A stretch of 64,000 nt of DNA from Syngnathus acus (taxonomy: Eukaryota > Chordata > Actinopteri > Syngnathiformes > Syngnathidae): the NCBI RefSeq assembly GCF_901709675.1, contig NC_051100.1, positions 8,404,786 to 8,468,785 on the forward strand. The letters are read 5' to 3'. The stretch's first letter is position 1, and every line of letters begins with the position of its first letter. The position numbers and the translations under genes were made by a program. The notes under the pieces were generated by a model. It was not told the DNA's origin. It ran no database searches and was given only the letters and a program-made list of their open reading frames with translations. Shown in pieces: positions 25,301 through 40,300 of this stretch.

Positions 25301-28300
25301 CAAAGCACCAAGTATTAGCCATTGACGTTTTCCACTTTCGATATTGCTACAGCACAGTTTAATTATATTCTTTAGACACGATGCTTGACGTGCAGCCGTG
25401 TGTGACAGAAGACAGCTGGATATGATTACCTTCCCGCTACGTACTTTCACTGTATCAGCTCTCTCGGTAAATGAAACCAAGGGGGCGGCATCAAGGGAAC
25501 TGCACGTTTCGGGTGAGTCTGTATTTTGTCTGCAAAGCGGCAAACAAAGCAGGCAGTGTGACAGCAGGCCCGGCTCAGGGCTCCCACGTGCCAAGCGATG
25601 CCGTCTTTGAGACGTGATCCACATGGGGGACTCTTTGGGAGGTTGTTACAGGAACTGCTGGTTTGCTTTTCTCTCGCCAGGGTTTCCTGTTTGTCTGTCA
25701 AGAGAAAGCTGCTAGGTGCCAATGACATGGAACATTTGAACACTCACTTAAAAGGAGTGGATTATAGGATTTCAAAGCATCCATTTATTTGGTTAATTTA
25801 AAAAGATGGCAACTACAAAAGAACCAGTGTATACTGTAAATAGCGACTGATACACTTTTCAATTTTAACATCTGAATGGCGCTTTTGTTCCACAATAGAA
25901 AAACAAGACTTAAAACTGACTACAGTGGAAGTAACCCCTCTAATTTACAATTCAGAATACAGGAGTCAGAATCTTTGAGTTTATATGCAGCCTTTTTGTT
26001 GAATTTGTGCGACAGCTATTCCCAAAATCCGCCTCAAAAGTAGTTTTAAAAGAAGACCATAGAAAGATATGCAAATATACAAAAATGAGGTGATGTCGCC
26101 ATAGGTATTATCTTATACTTTACTATTATTACTAGTCAACAATTGTGTGGCAGTTAATAATTCAAAAGTCTACACTGTAAATAAGGGTTTTGTGATTGCA
26201 ACAGTGTGCGCTGATAATAGATGTTATTTTCTATTTTCCTTTGGAAAAATGGTTTGGAAATCTGAACATATTGAAAGTAAAATTGTCTTCAGCCATTTCT
26301 TGACGAAGGCCTATCATTTTCATGATATAGCACTGTTAATTACAAAGCAACAGTAAGTCAAGGTGGTGAGAATAAGCATATCAATGGAGTTTAACATACG
26401 CCTGTAACCAAAGGAAACAATGGTGATATCGTATTTTCCCCGTGACCGGACGCAAAAGACAAGTTCCACAAACTACAGCATTGCAATGGTGCCAGGCAAA
26501 TGTTAGTGGGGCACTGGAATATAGGCCAGGGCAAAGTGCACGTGTTGGGGTGTAGCAAGCAAGACACTTACAAGCTAAATTAAACGGACAACTGTTTCGA
26601 GCAGGGCTTTAGCAGCCTATTTTAACTCCTCCTTGGAGACTGAGATGCATCCACTGACCTACAAAACACCAGTCAATGTCCACAAATGCTCTTGCTGTAA
26701 TTTCAAGGCACACATGCATGAACCTATGATGGACTCGCTGTAACAAAAACACACGTGTGACGATGGACACTTTGCAGTCGATGTAAACAATCCATAAGCA
26801 TGACACGTGACCAGAGACGGAGTTCAGGAGAAGTGCAGAGCACCTAATAAGGCCTTAGTTGAAAAGGGGTTGTTGACTCGGACGAGCTATGAATCAAATG
26901 AATCAAAGCAATGCAAGACATGTAGACTCCATGAACAGACAGAGTGAATAATACCTATGTTATAGTGAGACAGGCTGTTTATACCAATGTCACATTAACA
27001 CCGCACCTGTTGTGCCACTGAACATTCTGCAGATGAAGAGCACACTGAGCCAGTTCTCAAAGACAACTATACAAACCGCTGTACCACAAACGCATCACTG
27101 TGGCGATAGGGCAAGTTCAAACAACTTGCACAAAAATACATCACTGAGCAGCTAATAATAATAATAATAATAATAATAGTGCAAATCATCTTCCTTACTC
27201 CACCCTCCCTCGTGGTTTATTGTACATTACAATCCATGTTTGCTTCTATTCTATTTTCAGAATTGAAGGGTTTCATTATTTACATTTGTGCATGAATGCG
27301 CACGGAACCAAGCATAACAATGATGTTTTAGTCAAAAGTTGTCCAGTTTGGGCAAACACTCTTTCTAACTTTCTATGTGGTTTCCGACTTCATGTTCACA
27401 ATAACATGGCGGTCTTAAGAATGTTGTCACCTAACACGCCAGGTATCTTTAGTAAAAAGAGATATGCATATATATTTTCATTTTCAGTTCAATGTCCACA
27501 TCTGCCAAAGTTTTAAGAGGTGTTTCTTTTGGCATAATGCATTGAAAACTCGCCACACCAGAAAAGGACGTCAATTATTCCAAATCATTTAAGGCAACAA
27601 ATCACGATGAAGAATTTGGCTTGCCTGGCAACGTGACTCAGTGGCACACAGCACCTCTGGTCATTCAAATCCTAATTACTCATAACTGTGCAAAATCTTT
27701 TTTTTCCCCTCCAAACAGGGGCAAAAGCACGTGAGTGGTTTTATTTAGCCGAAAATAACCAAACATGGACCATCTGGATGGCTGGTATGCCGCAAGTCCA
27801 TGCCAATGAAAACATGTTGAAAACGGTCAACATGAAAGACTTGCATAATTTCAGCAGGTAATACTGAATATGAGCCTCTGCATGCGGCATACTTGCTGCT
27901 ATGTTACATGTTTTCACAAAGTGTGATTTACTGGTCTAGACTTTCACTTGAATGGTAGAAATTGAGCATGTCTGTTCCGGTCCGTTGGATTTTGCTGAAC
28001 AAATTCAACCTTAACGCTGTATAATTTTTTTTTCTTTCATTTAAATGGTCATTCAGGACTGGTAGGTAATCTGTACTAGCTGGCTGCAAATATATATTTT
28101 TCAATTGCTAGCTCAGAGTCAATGTTTAGCAACTTTGGCGTGTCACAGCTCAAGAAATCAACTTTGACGTGGGGCTGACATAAAAGCAACACAAGTCTCA
28201 ACACCCTGCTGAGGCACTCGACCCTGTTCACTGTATACAAAGACTCCCTGGTGAAGCTTCCAACCCACCCATAAGGATGCAACTGGGAAACCAGATGCTT

Positions 28301-31300
28301 TCCATTAACATACCGCTTCTGGGGAATGGGCCTACTGACTGGTTGATGTGGGACAACATGTGAGAAAGATAAATGACTCCACTGGTTAGGAAGACTCCTC
28401 GAAAGGGCAACGACATCATCTCTGCTAATGCTGATTCTTTAAAGTTTAGGACAAACACATGGTGGAAAAGAATAAAGAGTCCCACCACTTCATCTTTCGC
28501 TACGACATCCAGTCACCCTATAGATGTGTCGGTGTTGATACAGCACATATACAAAAAATGAAAAGTAGCAGTGGAACAAAATATCAACATTGTGACCGAC
28601 GTATGGGTTGAACAGTATCATAGATAAAGCATCAAATATCACTATTTTTCATCTGTGCTGTGTGATGCAAACTATTGTGTCTGTAGGTCACCAAGTAAAA
28701 GCTTGGCAACACAGCTTCCCACACAAAAAGTACGAAGAGTGCTCTGTAAAAAAATAAAATGGTCATGAATTTTACAAGCATGCATTATGGGCTTCCGTCT
28801 ATAAGAAAAGGAAGCATGGCCGGTGCCCTCAGGACGTGGACCCTCCCTGTTGCTGCAGAACCTAATCACAGCGGAACACAATAGAGGGACTGTGATGACA
28901 AAGGCAACTTTGTTTCTGTCTTTTTCTGAGACTTGTACACTTGAGGCTAATAACACAGAGCCCTATGACAGCATGATTTCACCAAGCGCATGACTGTCAC
29001 ATTAACCTCAGCAACTGTTGGTAAGGAGGGTGCCAATATTCTCAGAGCACGTCCATGATTGTGAATTTTGCTCGCTTGTATTACCGAGCGTAAACATTTT
29101 AACTGGAAAAGTGTGCACTTGGCCTCCAAAATAAACAGATGAAGATAAAACAAACTTCTGAGGGAAATAGTTCTAATGCCACATTGAGTGTTTCCGTCGT
29201 GGGAAACAAACTGAGAGACTATTTAAGGGAGTTAGCAGGAAAGAAAACAAGCCAACACGAAGAACCAGACAGTCCAAACTTACTTTGACATAGGCAGTGA
29301 AGTGCTGGCACTTATCATTGTTGACGTCCAGGTTGAGCTGCTGGCTTTTCTGGCTGATCTGAGAGCCACTTTGAATGAAGTAGACCCGTGAAGGCAGGTT
29401 TTTTTGTCTCTTGTCCACATCAGCCGTCAAGTTGTACAGCAGCTCTAAACCGGATCATACACACAGCGTCAATTGAATCCAATGGGTATTAATCTGATTG
29501 CCATTTAGAGTGGTGATTTTATTTTGAGATTGTCATCTCCGAGGTGACTAATAAAATGAGTTATTTTGATTCTGGGATGAATGAAGCAGAACTTTGTGTA
29601 ATAACTGAGTTTAAGGTGAGAAGATGATGAAAAACATTGGAAAAAGGAAACCAATCCTCCAGCTGGTCAAGCAGACGATGTTTTTATTACACCCCGGCTG
29701 GTTCCACCCCTGGCTTTAGTGATGGAGAAAATGAACAACTACTCTCATTTTGAAGAGGAATCACAAGTATGAGGTCAAGTGTTACTGGCATTTCTGAGAA
29801 ATCTACACACACGTCTCCTGTCATTCAAGCTCCAGTACAGTGAATGAATCAACCTCAGTCTGTAGTAATTGCTTCACAGGGTGTTAGACTGCTAAAAGAC
29901 TGGGAGGGGCAACAAACACACCCAGGTAGGACCGAACCCCTCTGTTTCTTCCATCCAGTGGAGCACCATGAGCTCACTCTCAAGGAGGCAACGGAAGGTT
30001 GCATTGTGGACGTCATCAAACACATGGCGCTGCACTTTCCACGCGCTTTGCCAGACGACCAAACAGAGGGGCTTTATTCCGGCAAGCGCTCATTATGCAA
30101 CACGTCTCTTACTCCCCGGGGGGTGGGAGCTGGGAGAGACCGCACCCAAACACTAGAACAGGACAGCACCTCAGCGTTCAACGCCACCATAAGCCCTCAG
30201 CAAAGACTAAGCACACAGACTCTCTTCCTGTCCTGGCAGAATCAACATGATTAAAAGATTCCTTCTGTTTAAATGAGCAGCAAAAGGTCAGAAAGTAAGA
30301 TTTTTACTTGAGCAATAGCACCAACAAACGCCTAATGGGATTTTTGGCTTTCAACATTATTTTCACATTATCCTCTGAATTGAGAGCAGGCAGGGTGCAA
30401 AAATGTTGATCTCAAGCTGCAAAAACTCTCAAGTGTTTCAAGTAGCGGACATTCGTTTTCTGGAAGTGTTAACACACTGTGGGAATATGATGGAGATGGA
30501 CTGTGTGTGTGAAACTTACTGATGTTCTCTCAGCCTCACCTATTTGTCCAGGAAGTTGTCTTCCATGGAAGCGCATGCAAACGGTGATGTTGAAGCAGTT
30601 TATGTTCTGGCCTTCGTGGCACTGAGGTACAGAAATGTTGATGGACACAGGCAAGAAGATGGAGACGTCCACTGTAATGACAGGCCGGGTCCTTGCAACA
30701 CAGGGATTATGAGTTAGTATAAATAAAATCAATAAAAAATACACTGCTGCTTTACCATAATTGCTCACCTTAGTAGCACCACACTATCCGTCATGAAAGC
30801 TCCAATGGTGATATCTGCAACAAGAATATGCCACAAAGATTGATCATACGGTGTGTGGCATCACTCGATACGCACCTGTAATTGCTAAACAAAGAACCAC
30901 TGAGAGTCATTGTGGTTCAGATTGAGGAATGCTGTCAACAAAATGCCTCTGTCACGAGTCTATTGCAAGAGAATGAGGGCCAAAACTTGTGACTATGAAA
31001 AATGAAATGGTTAATGGTCTTTCCCTGTGTTTTTGAGGTTTTCATTCGATCTTTATGCGGTGGTTGGGGAAATCTATCAAACCTCAATCCCATCTGATTC
31101 GTCCCTACCTGTGTATCCATTACCGTCCATGTCTACATTGCCAGATATTGCCTGACCAAACATCTGGAGACCAGGATTGACACTACGCCCAGATATTTTC
31201 TGTAACACAAGATAGCACCCATTAAAATAAGTTCAAGATAACATTAAGACTGTGAGACTTGCACTCTGCTTTGTGTTTGTTTTCCCACAGTGACAGATTT

Positions 31301-34300
31301 AAAAGCATTCGGGGTCGAGTCAAAGAGCAGTCATTAATAAAGAATAATTAGCAAAACATGTCAAAAATCGGAAGAGTGTCCCCAAAGTAGCCTTTTATAT
31401 ACTATATGTAAAAAACAAGTGGCGGATCAAATACATTCATACGGTACTTCAATAATATCATGATAAAACACGTAAAGATTTTTGACTGTTAGACTATATT
31501 ACATCTCGACATCTTGTGTTAAATACCCAACCGAAATTACAAATAAAATGTTCTCATGAGCAGACCTTCAAGCAGATGATTATGAACAGAACAGAAACAG
31601 AAATACAAGCCTACTTTTTTTTTTTTTTTTTTACAAATTACTGGAATACAGTCAGCACTCTCATCATTAATGTTGTAACCATACATCAGTATTACGACTA
31701 AAGCGACATGATCCAAAATGGCTTGTGGGGTTACCCAAGTAATTTTCAGCATAGAAGTGCATTGTGGGTTATAATGGTCATAGCTCAGTTAAAGCCTTTT
31801 CAGGACTAACATTAATTCCCGAGACCACATTCTCTTCACAGTTCTCTTTTAACTCAAGTTATTCGACACACATGCATGGTGCCCATATGTTTTCTATTTA
31901 AAATCCAGCACATAGCCTACATTATACATGCATTGGTGCACATTAATGGCAATGTCTCACCATGGAATATTTGCTGATGATTCCTGTGGCATCCCCGTGA
32001 TAGATATAAACAGCTCCTCCATAGTCGTCCTCCTTAGGAGCACCTATGGCTACGTCTGCAGGGGAATTGAAATACAACAATGGTAGACTGTATGGTTGTG
32101 AAGCATTGAGGCTTGGGTGTGCGTTAGGTTGGCCAGTACACACTAGGGCCACAAACAGCTAACTGTAGATCGACAATTAAGTGTTGTTAGTGGCTAGACA
32201 AATTTGGACGATCTTCTGAGGGAGTGGAAACAAGACTATAAAGTGCTGGCAAGAGCAGTTAAATAACATTACCATATCCCATTTCCACAAATAAAACACA
32301 TATAAGCTGAAGCGAGAATTATAAAAAGGGATAGCACGTTTGAGTATCCAACACACAATAATTAACTAATTATGACTCAACATAGAAGTTATCCTCATAA
32401 AAACAATTATTTCTACATATGTTGCTTGAAATTGAATGGGAACTCTGTCAGTCACTCAGTCGCTTTGGCTCTTTTTGCCATCAAGAGAGTAATTATAATA
32501 ATGGGTTATTAGATGATTTAGAACTGACTATTTTTCCACCACACACAAAAACTGTGCAAGGCTGCATGCCGAGAGACTGTTGAAACTGGGAAATAGTGGG
32601 GCATGAGAAGGGTACCAGGTGGCACACCGAGAGCCAAGCCAGGTAAAAGCCAGGAAAGTAGCCATATTAATAAAATGTCAGAATGACAGTTTGAGCTATA
32701 ATTTAACCAACTTTGAAAGTTGGACAAACAATAATTTGTTCTGAACCCTCATCAGTTGCTCATCTTTTAGAAGCTCTACTTATTCCACGACGGCGAGTAA
32801 AGCACAACAACAGTAGTGAATGAAAGTTAGTGAAACACTTCCTTGATTGCACAATTAATATTTGACTTGTGACTCAAGAAAATCTGCAAATTATGTGAAG
32901 GCTAACCAAAAAAGATCTCTTGAGCATGCTTTGTCGTCAGAAGAGCGATATGGAGCAAGCACCAATTACTTGATGGCCACTGGACCACCTGAGCCATGCT
33001 GCCCTACGTTGGCCCCTGAGCCACGGAGTAAGTGAACCGTGATGCTATTACTTTACACTGACCTTGGTAGCCGTCATCATCGACGTCTCCAATCGAGGAA
33101 ATGTACTCTCCAAAGTGGGCGTTGTAAGCATTGTCTCCGGTCAAAACGGCCTGCTCCTCCATCACCCCCTGAAAAAGGATATGCAGGCACGCAGTGAGAA
33201 AAACAGACACACAGAACTCATGATGTGAAACGAAAACTCAGGAAGGAATCACACAGAGCTCTGAAGCAGAATAACGTCTGTGTTTGGTGGTAGGAAAAAT
33301 ACTGCCCACATAAAAAAAAAATCTACAGAAATTGCATGTGAAGACTGAGAGTGTGCCGCCAGTTTGGAAGCAACTTCAGATTTTGGAAAAATGTTCAGTT
33401 TACATGATAGAATTGTGCCAACCCACTTACATTGCCCTTGCTGAGGTACACAGTTACGCGGCCCTCATCCCGTAGCTTGCTGTGCATGGGTGCCCCCACC
33501 AGCAGGTCTGACAGACCGTCCTTGTTCAGATCAACTGCACACAATGAGGAGCCAAAGTAAGAGCCCATCTGGAACCAAGCCGAGCCACAGAGCATTGGGT
33601 CAGATCACAGACATTTTTTTTCCTATTTCATCATTGACATGCAGACAGTCTGACTGGTGGTATGTTCCCTTTTAACAACTTAAAATTAAATACAAATAGA
33701 AAACATTAGCTACATCAATTAAAAGTATATTTTGGTATAAGATAGTCAACATCATCAACATCACATAAATCTATAAAACAGTAGCCTCTACATAATAATC
33801 CAAAACAGAAATGTCAGTGTGTGCATTTAAACCACATTTGAAGCCATACCATTTTCCCTGAGGCTTGAAAACTCTTCACCAAAGACACGCCATCAATTTT
33901 GAAAATGTAAACCTGAGGGTGGAAAAAAAAAAAAAAAAAACATCATCAGTGTTGCGGTCTGCACCAGATAGAAAACAGCAGAAAGATGAGGTGGCTACCT
34001 TCCCGCTGCCGTTGTGCTGAGGCGCCCCTGCGGCTATGTCGATCACATTAGGGGAGGAGAAGTGTCCAGCAGTCACAGCATAGCCTGAAAACACTTTGGG
34101 GTCAGCTGTTTCATTTGTTAGACTTTTATATTCCACATTAAGACATAATAGCAGCCTCTTACCAAGATAGCTGTATCTGTGGGAGTCGACATCATCTTTG
34201 TTTGGACTGTAGAAGGTGTCAGACGTCAGGTTGTAAACCTTGATTGTCCCAGTCCAGTAGTAAGACCCGGGGGCCCCCATCACCACCAGCTCCTGTAAAT

Positions 34301-37300
34301 GAACCCCCACCACTTTCATTCAGATAATTCTCTCTTTGGGGCCATGAATTACCTTTCATCTGCACAGCTCAAGTGCCTCGGGGTGAAATTTTGGTTAACC
34401 GAAGGCCACAAACGGTTGCGCGCTATCTGCTGCTAAATCAACCGGTCGGAGGCCAAGAAGTGTGACGAGGAATGTGGAGCCCGTGCAAAATTGACAGCTG
34501 CGGGATGGCTTGTTCAGTCACGGCTTTGCACTGCGACAGCTTGGTGCAAACGTAACAGTGAGCGGTCAGTGACAATAAAGGCTCGCCACACATAATCACT
34601 TCCAATGTTTCTCTGACAGTCTCTCTTTTATTGAATTGGGCTTCACACAAATATGAAAACAAAAGCAAGCAACATCTTGCTTGGATGTGTCATCACGTTA
34701 TTCTTGCTCAGTCACGCACGCGCGCACACACACACACCCAGTCCGAGCGATCCGTCACAGATGCCAAACATCTGGCGACCGGTGAGCTCGGTGCAGATGA
34801 GGCCAAGATTTAACAGTTGGACATCTTTTGAAGGAATTCCAAACATTCCTTTAGGAGCGAGGGCTTGTTGGTGGGGGTGGAGTGTCATTCAAATGACTAA
34901 ATAGCTCAACAGTGAACCTTTGTCGATCCAACTGTTTGATGATTTCACTTTTTGTCCATTTAAAACTACATTCTAAACACTTATTTGAAATGAGAGCAAA
35001 AAAAGTTATATGATATAAAATCATCTATCTATTTCTATTCAATCTGCAAACCGTTTAATCGATGTAGTGCATTTCTACAGTTTAATCTATATTGTGTTTT
35101 ATGGAACAGCAATTCTCAAATTGATTGTTGAACCTGGGCAATTTTTATTGGGAAAAAATGCTCAGTGCACTCCCAATGTTATGACAGAGTATTTGATTTT
35201 TTTTCGTTTTACCACAGTTAACTCATGTTTGTGTTAAATGACTTACCATTGGGTTTCAATATTAGCTGGTTAACTTATTTTTTACACTTGGATGACTGTA
35301 ATGTGACACAGTAATGCAGCTGCAAACAGTAACCAATATGTATAATAAGTAAGACTACTTCAAACGTCACATTTGATTCCCCAGAGACGGAACATGCCTT
35401 TCAAAGAAAGACAGGTCTGTGATGGCCTCTGCTTAAATTGGCTCTGACTGCAATGTGAGACTTCTGAGCACCATCAGGAAAAGATTATATCGCAAATGTA
35501 CAGACAAGATAATGTCACATTTTAACATATACCTTATATGGACTTTTTTTTTTTTGCACTCGACAGTACATTTCACAGAAAGACGCAATTGGACCGCATC
35601 TGTTCTACTCACTTGGGCCGACCGTTTAAGGATGGAGTGCTGTACAAAAAGCTATTGTGCGATAGTGGATGATGTCATCGGTCAGCAGTGCATCCCCCGG
35701 CCCCGCTATATTCAGAAAAGGGAAATGTGTGTTTTCTTAATCGTTTTTATCGCGGGGAACCACCCCAGAGGTGAGGAAAGGCCGCTGCAGCCGGCGGAAA
35801 CATAAAATTGCAGTTATCGGCGACATGGATTTCTTATTAAGTTTGAGATTCCACTTAATTTCACAATCTAACATAAAAAAATATTCTCATGATCCCACAG
35901 AGTCAAAGAAGAAAAATAGAGCCTTGCAGTAGTGTTCGAACAAAGTAGAGTAAAATTAGGAGGAGTCATTTTATGCATTTGCGATGAAAACATGAAAATA
36001 CACATCACTGCGTGTGTCACAAAGATTAGGAAGATGAACAAGCACCGTTACTGACCTCTTTAAAAACTCCCGCTATCCCAGCTTGGCAGGAACCGTGCTC
36101 TTCCCCATACTTCTGCTTATAATCTGGACACAAAAAAACAAACCACAAATTATTTCACTGTGTGCTTGATCCAACATTTACTGGGGTTTTCGCTCTCTCG
36201 GCATTCCATATGGAGTTAGTCAAGGAGCGGGTCACATCCAAGAGGAATCTGGGGGAGCGGCGTGTAGGCAGAAAGGAGCCGCGCAACATCCAACGAGACC
36301 ACTCAATTTGAGGGGGACGCTCTCGGATTACAAAAAAAGCTCAACTCGAATCAGCGTAAAATGCACGGTAAGTTGAATACAAGACAAGTCACAAGTCCGC
36401 TGCTGCAGACTGGATGCGAGGCGAGCGAGTACGACCTGGTGAACGTCATTGGCAGCACAAATGCTGTGAATTTTTCACAATAGAGGTTAACAGATACCCA
36501 ATCTCCTTTGAGGACTGACCAATGCATACTTTTGACTTTGTACTTTTGTTGGACTTGTGGAGGGGGGATCACAATTCACTCTACCTGTTTTCAGAGGCTC
36601 AAAAACAGATGTGCGCCTCTATGACGGCACCATGCACGCATGTCACGTGACTAAAATGGAACTACACATGCAAGTAGTAAACAAATTGCTTCCCAAGATG
36701 GGTGAGAAGTAAAAACAATATTTATATATGAATCATCCTTATATTGATAATAAATGTCCTTAGTTGCAGGCACGACATATAAATCACATCATTAAAATCG
36801 AAATAAACAAAAGCTGTCATTATCATTAGAACATAACACTGGATGATCCAAAAGCAATTTGGAGTTCAACCAAAACGTTTCTGAACGATTTACTACGTCG
36901 TGTGTACTGCTTTTTCTTTGGCTTTTTTGGTGATACCACCACGGAAGGATTTTGGTGAGAGAAAAGTGTGATGGTAACCATAGACTCTTAAATGGAACTT
37001 ATTGCTGAACAATCAGAAAAACAGCAATGAAGTGCAAATTTCAGTTCCACCAAGAATATGGTATGAATTTACTTTATTTTAGTTTTATAACACAGTTGTT
37101 CAAGTGGTCCACTTTACGTACCTTCGTAACACGGAATGAGGGGTTGGGTCCTGCCCTGGAGAGATGGCGGGATGATCGAACAGTATCCATGCGGGAGGAT
37201 ATGCTCCGAGTCATAGTAGACGTTTTTCCAGCGGTGGGCACAGGCCTGCAGAAAATAAAACTTTTACTCTTTTAAACTGTGTACAGAAAGCAGATTGACC

Positions 37301-40300
37301 TCGACCGCATTGTGTTTGCTCAAGACGCTCTCGCGCTGGGCTGGAGTCAGTGGGTCTCAGAGGATGTGGAACCTTCTTCCATGACTCTGCAGGCTGCATA
37401 ACAACGCGGGCTTTATGGCATTAAACATGCAGCGTGGACGAATTGTATCTAAATTTAAGCAATACAAAAGCTTGAGGCAACAAAAATGGGCTCCTAAAAT
37501 AACACCCAAATCATTTGTATGGTACACTGGCTTATAAAAAGGGAGAATCGTCTCCTTCACTGCTGTGAAAACCCTAGATTTATTATATTTTCTTCCAATT
37601 TTTTTGTCCAATCAGATTTTACTCTTTACGTTGGCAAGTCACTTCACTGCCGTATACGCTATAAAAGGTTGAGTGTATTTACAAAACGACAGTGCCAATC
37701 TTTTAGGCCCAGGATTAATTGAGATTAACCTCACACATTTAAGTGGCAATAGAATAACCTCGCATATAAATGGCGCCACATCTTATTGTCATGTTCTTGT
37801 TCAGTGAGAGCCTTGGAAGAAACATCTGCCAAGCAGACGGTTCCCCCCTGATGCGTTGCAACATGAGCTCATTCAGATGACGAGAACAAAAAATGTTACG
37901 GGCTGTCGAGCAGCCTAGCAACACATTGGGATATGATGAGTCAGCACCTTTCTTTTATCATACACTTATCGAGACAGCCGCAACACTTTGCAGGTGAAGG
38001 TGGAGTAACTTCTCACTCACATTCCTGAAACAGCAGCCAGGGGTAACAGGATGCTGCAAAATCATGCCAATTGATTCCACCAGGGCATATAAAATATATT
38101 CACCGTAAATCCTCAGAGACATAAAGATTCCTCTGATTTTTCCTGCATGACGAAGAAGTCAGACGGAAGGCTTTTCGAGCCAATATTCGTATTTACAGTA
38201 AATCTGTGTGACTCACGATGATTTTGAAACTGGCTTGGACTTTTTCCTGCTTGTCTAACTGATGGTTCCCCTGCCGCCCATTATAAGAGGTTAATAAAGG
38301 ACCACCATAGAGGGGTTGAGGTATGCACTGACAAAAAAATGGTGATTTGAATTTACTCAATTTTATTTAATCAAGTTGTTGCATTAAATAAAACGCATCT
38401 GGAGTCAAAGATATTTTTTTAGTAGATTATTAGTCTAACTGCCCAATGGGCTGATTTAAAAGACATATTGCAAATTGATGGCTGCTCTTCACATGTTTCT
38501 GAAGTAAATGAAGGAAGAAATGAATGAATTTCAAAATCACCACTATGTCAGGTGCGTCTGCAAGACACTCGAGCTGCCAAATAGGCAAAAGTGCAGCGGG
38601 CCTGTGCTGATATGGAAATCAGTATCCGCCGAGCGCAAATACGCTGTCTACTAAAATAGAGCTCATATTGTACGTACAAGCCGAAGAAGAATTTAAAGCT
38701 TTACCAAAGGGGAACAGCCAAAAACATGAGAGTCTGCCCTTGTGTGCGTTTAGTTTTTATTTTATTTTATTTTGGTATTTTGCTTTGTCTTTGAATTTTG
38801 TGATACTTTTCAATCCATGACACATAATAAAAAGACCTTTGGAATAACTTATGAATCAGTGCTACTGTATATAAATAAAACCGAATTGAGCTACATAAAA
38901 GAGCCCCCATGATAGGCAACTTATACAAGGCAACTGTTGTGTTAATGAGAGAAAACTAACGCATAATGTGAAACCACATGCTTGAACTATTTTTTGAAAC
39001 AATGATGCCACTGTAATCAGGCCCAGCTCTCATTAATCAACTCACCAGTATTTTGCCATCGGCTCTGTTCTGACGCGCTAAGCTTACTCCCATCCACTCG
39101 TCATCTCTGTCCCCTTGGCACGTCTTCCCGCACGACTCTCGGGGCTTGTTTCCTGATGGACAATGAGAGCAGTTTGCAGACGTCACAACGTCAGGACAAA
39201 GGATGCCTTGCCGAAAAAAAATTGTCCGCTATTGTCGGACTTTTGGGTCTTGTCCTGTCAGCTTGGCAAACAATATCCTGATGCTTTAAAAACATGGAAG
39301 TTGTTTGTTTGTTTAAATGTGGTTGCTAGGTAGCTGCAAGCCAAGAGAATACATGTACAGTGGAATTGCTTAAGGAAAATGCTCCATAAGTGGCTTGATT
39401 TGGAGATCAATCAAGGATTTCGTGAGAAATAGGCCTCAAACATCAAACATAAGTAGGGGCTTAAACTTCATTGTGTCTAACGTCACACTAGATATTGACA
39501 AATCTTCAAAAAGATTAAAAAAAATCTCCATTAAAGTATTTTGCTTTATCTTTGGCTTTCTTGGTGATGCTACGGAAGGCTTATAAAACGAGACAAAACA
39601 CACGGAATAGAACAAAGTAAATGAAACTTGTGATGATGAATCAATGTCTGTCTGCCCTGTAAAAAATGGGCAGTACAACTAACATTTTTGCATCCAAAAG
39701 CTAATTTTACCAAACAGATGCTGAGATAAATAGAAGATAAGGCTAATAGCTGATGAACACAGATTAGCTTGGACATAAATGATGCCGGGTTTTTTTGCCA
39801 CATGGCTTTCAGGCATCTTGACGGCTGAGTATTTTTAATTTTAGTTTTCTTACACAGTGGCCAACTTCTCTTTACATTTGTAAAAGATAAAAAGTTTTTT
39901 GGGGGGATCTCCAATAAAGATTTTATGATAGTGGAAGTTTCAGCAAATTAATTCAGTTTTTATTGATTTCAAACGGGTCAAATTGAAAGTTAACCAGCAT
40001 CCCAGAAAGGTTTGTGTTCAACTTTAGAGGTTTGATTGTATTGTGATAGGATGAAAGCATGACAGTTTTTTTTTTTCTTTTTCAAGCATGTTGGCAATGG
40101 GTAGGTTGGACACTTTGTTGTCTATAATGATCAAGATGATTCTTCCTGTTTGTCACCATGTGTTTTTGGTGACACGCTGATTATATCAAAGTCATGCACG
40201 AACCCCGGTGTTCTTCACAAGAACAGAAAATGAGGGTGGACGGTGGGTGGTGGAAGCTTTTTTGGCTCTGTCATATGCAGAAGGAAATATTAGCTGGGGA

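Larger units (their letters stand above)
17783..29283 (-). other. itga9: ITGA9 intron 15 (11.5 kb)
   Basis: The largest intron of the window. I found no exon of another gene on either strand; open frames here are short and unlike known families. It contains a degenerate interspersed repeat near 21830-21975, a TGACGTCA at 21161-21168 and (TAA)n at 27153-27178. It is a natural place for ITGA9 enhancers, but none can be shown from sequence alone. Confidence 0.6.

Noticed and set aside
29844-30254. Plus-strand open frame of 136 codons in ITGA9 intron 14
   Set aside because: Locally GC-richer DNA explains its length; no motif, no signal peptide, no splice support.
35455-35805. Plus-strand open frame and CpG-richer stretch in ITGA9 intron 5
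   Set aside because: Could be a conserved non-coding element, but nothing visible supports a gene or promoter.
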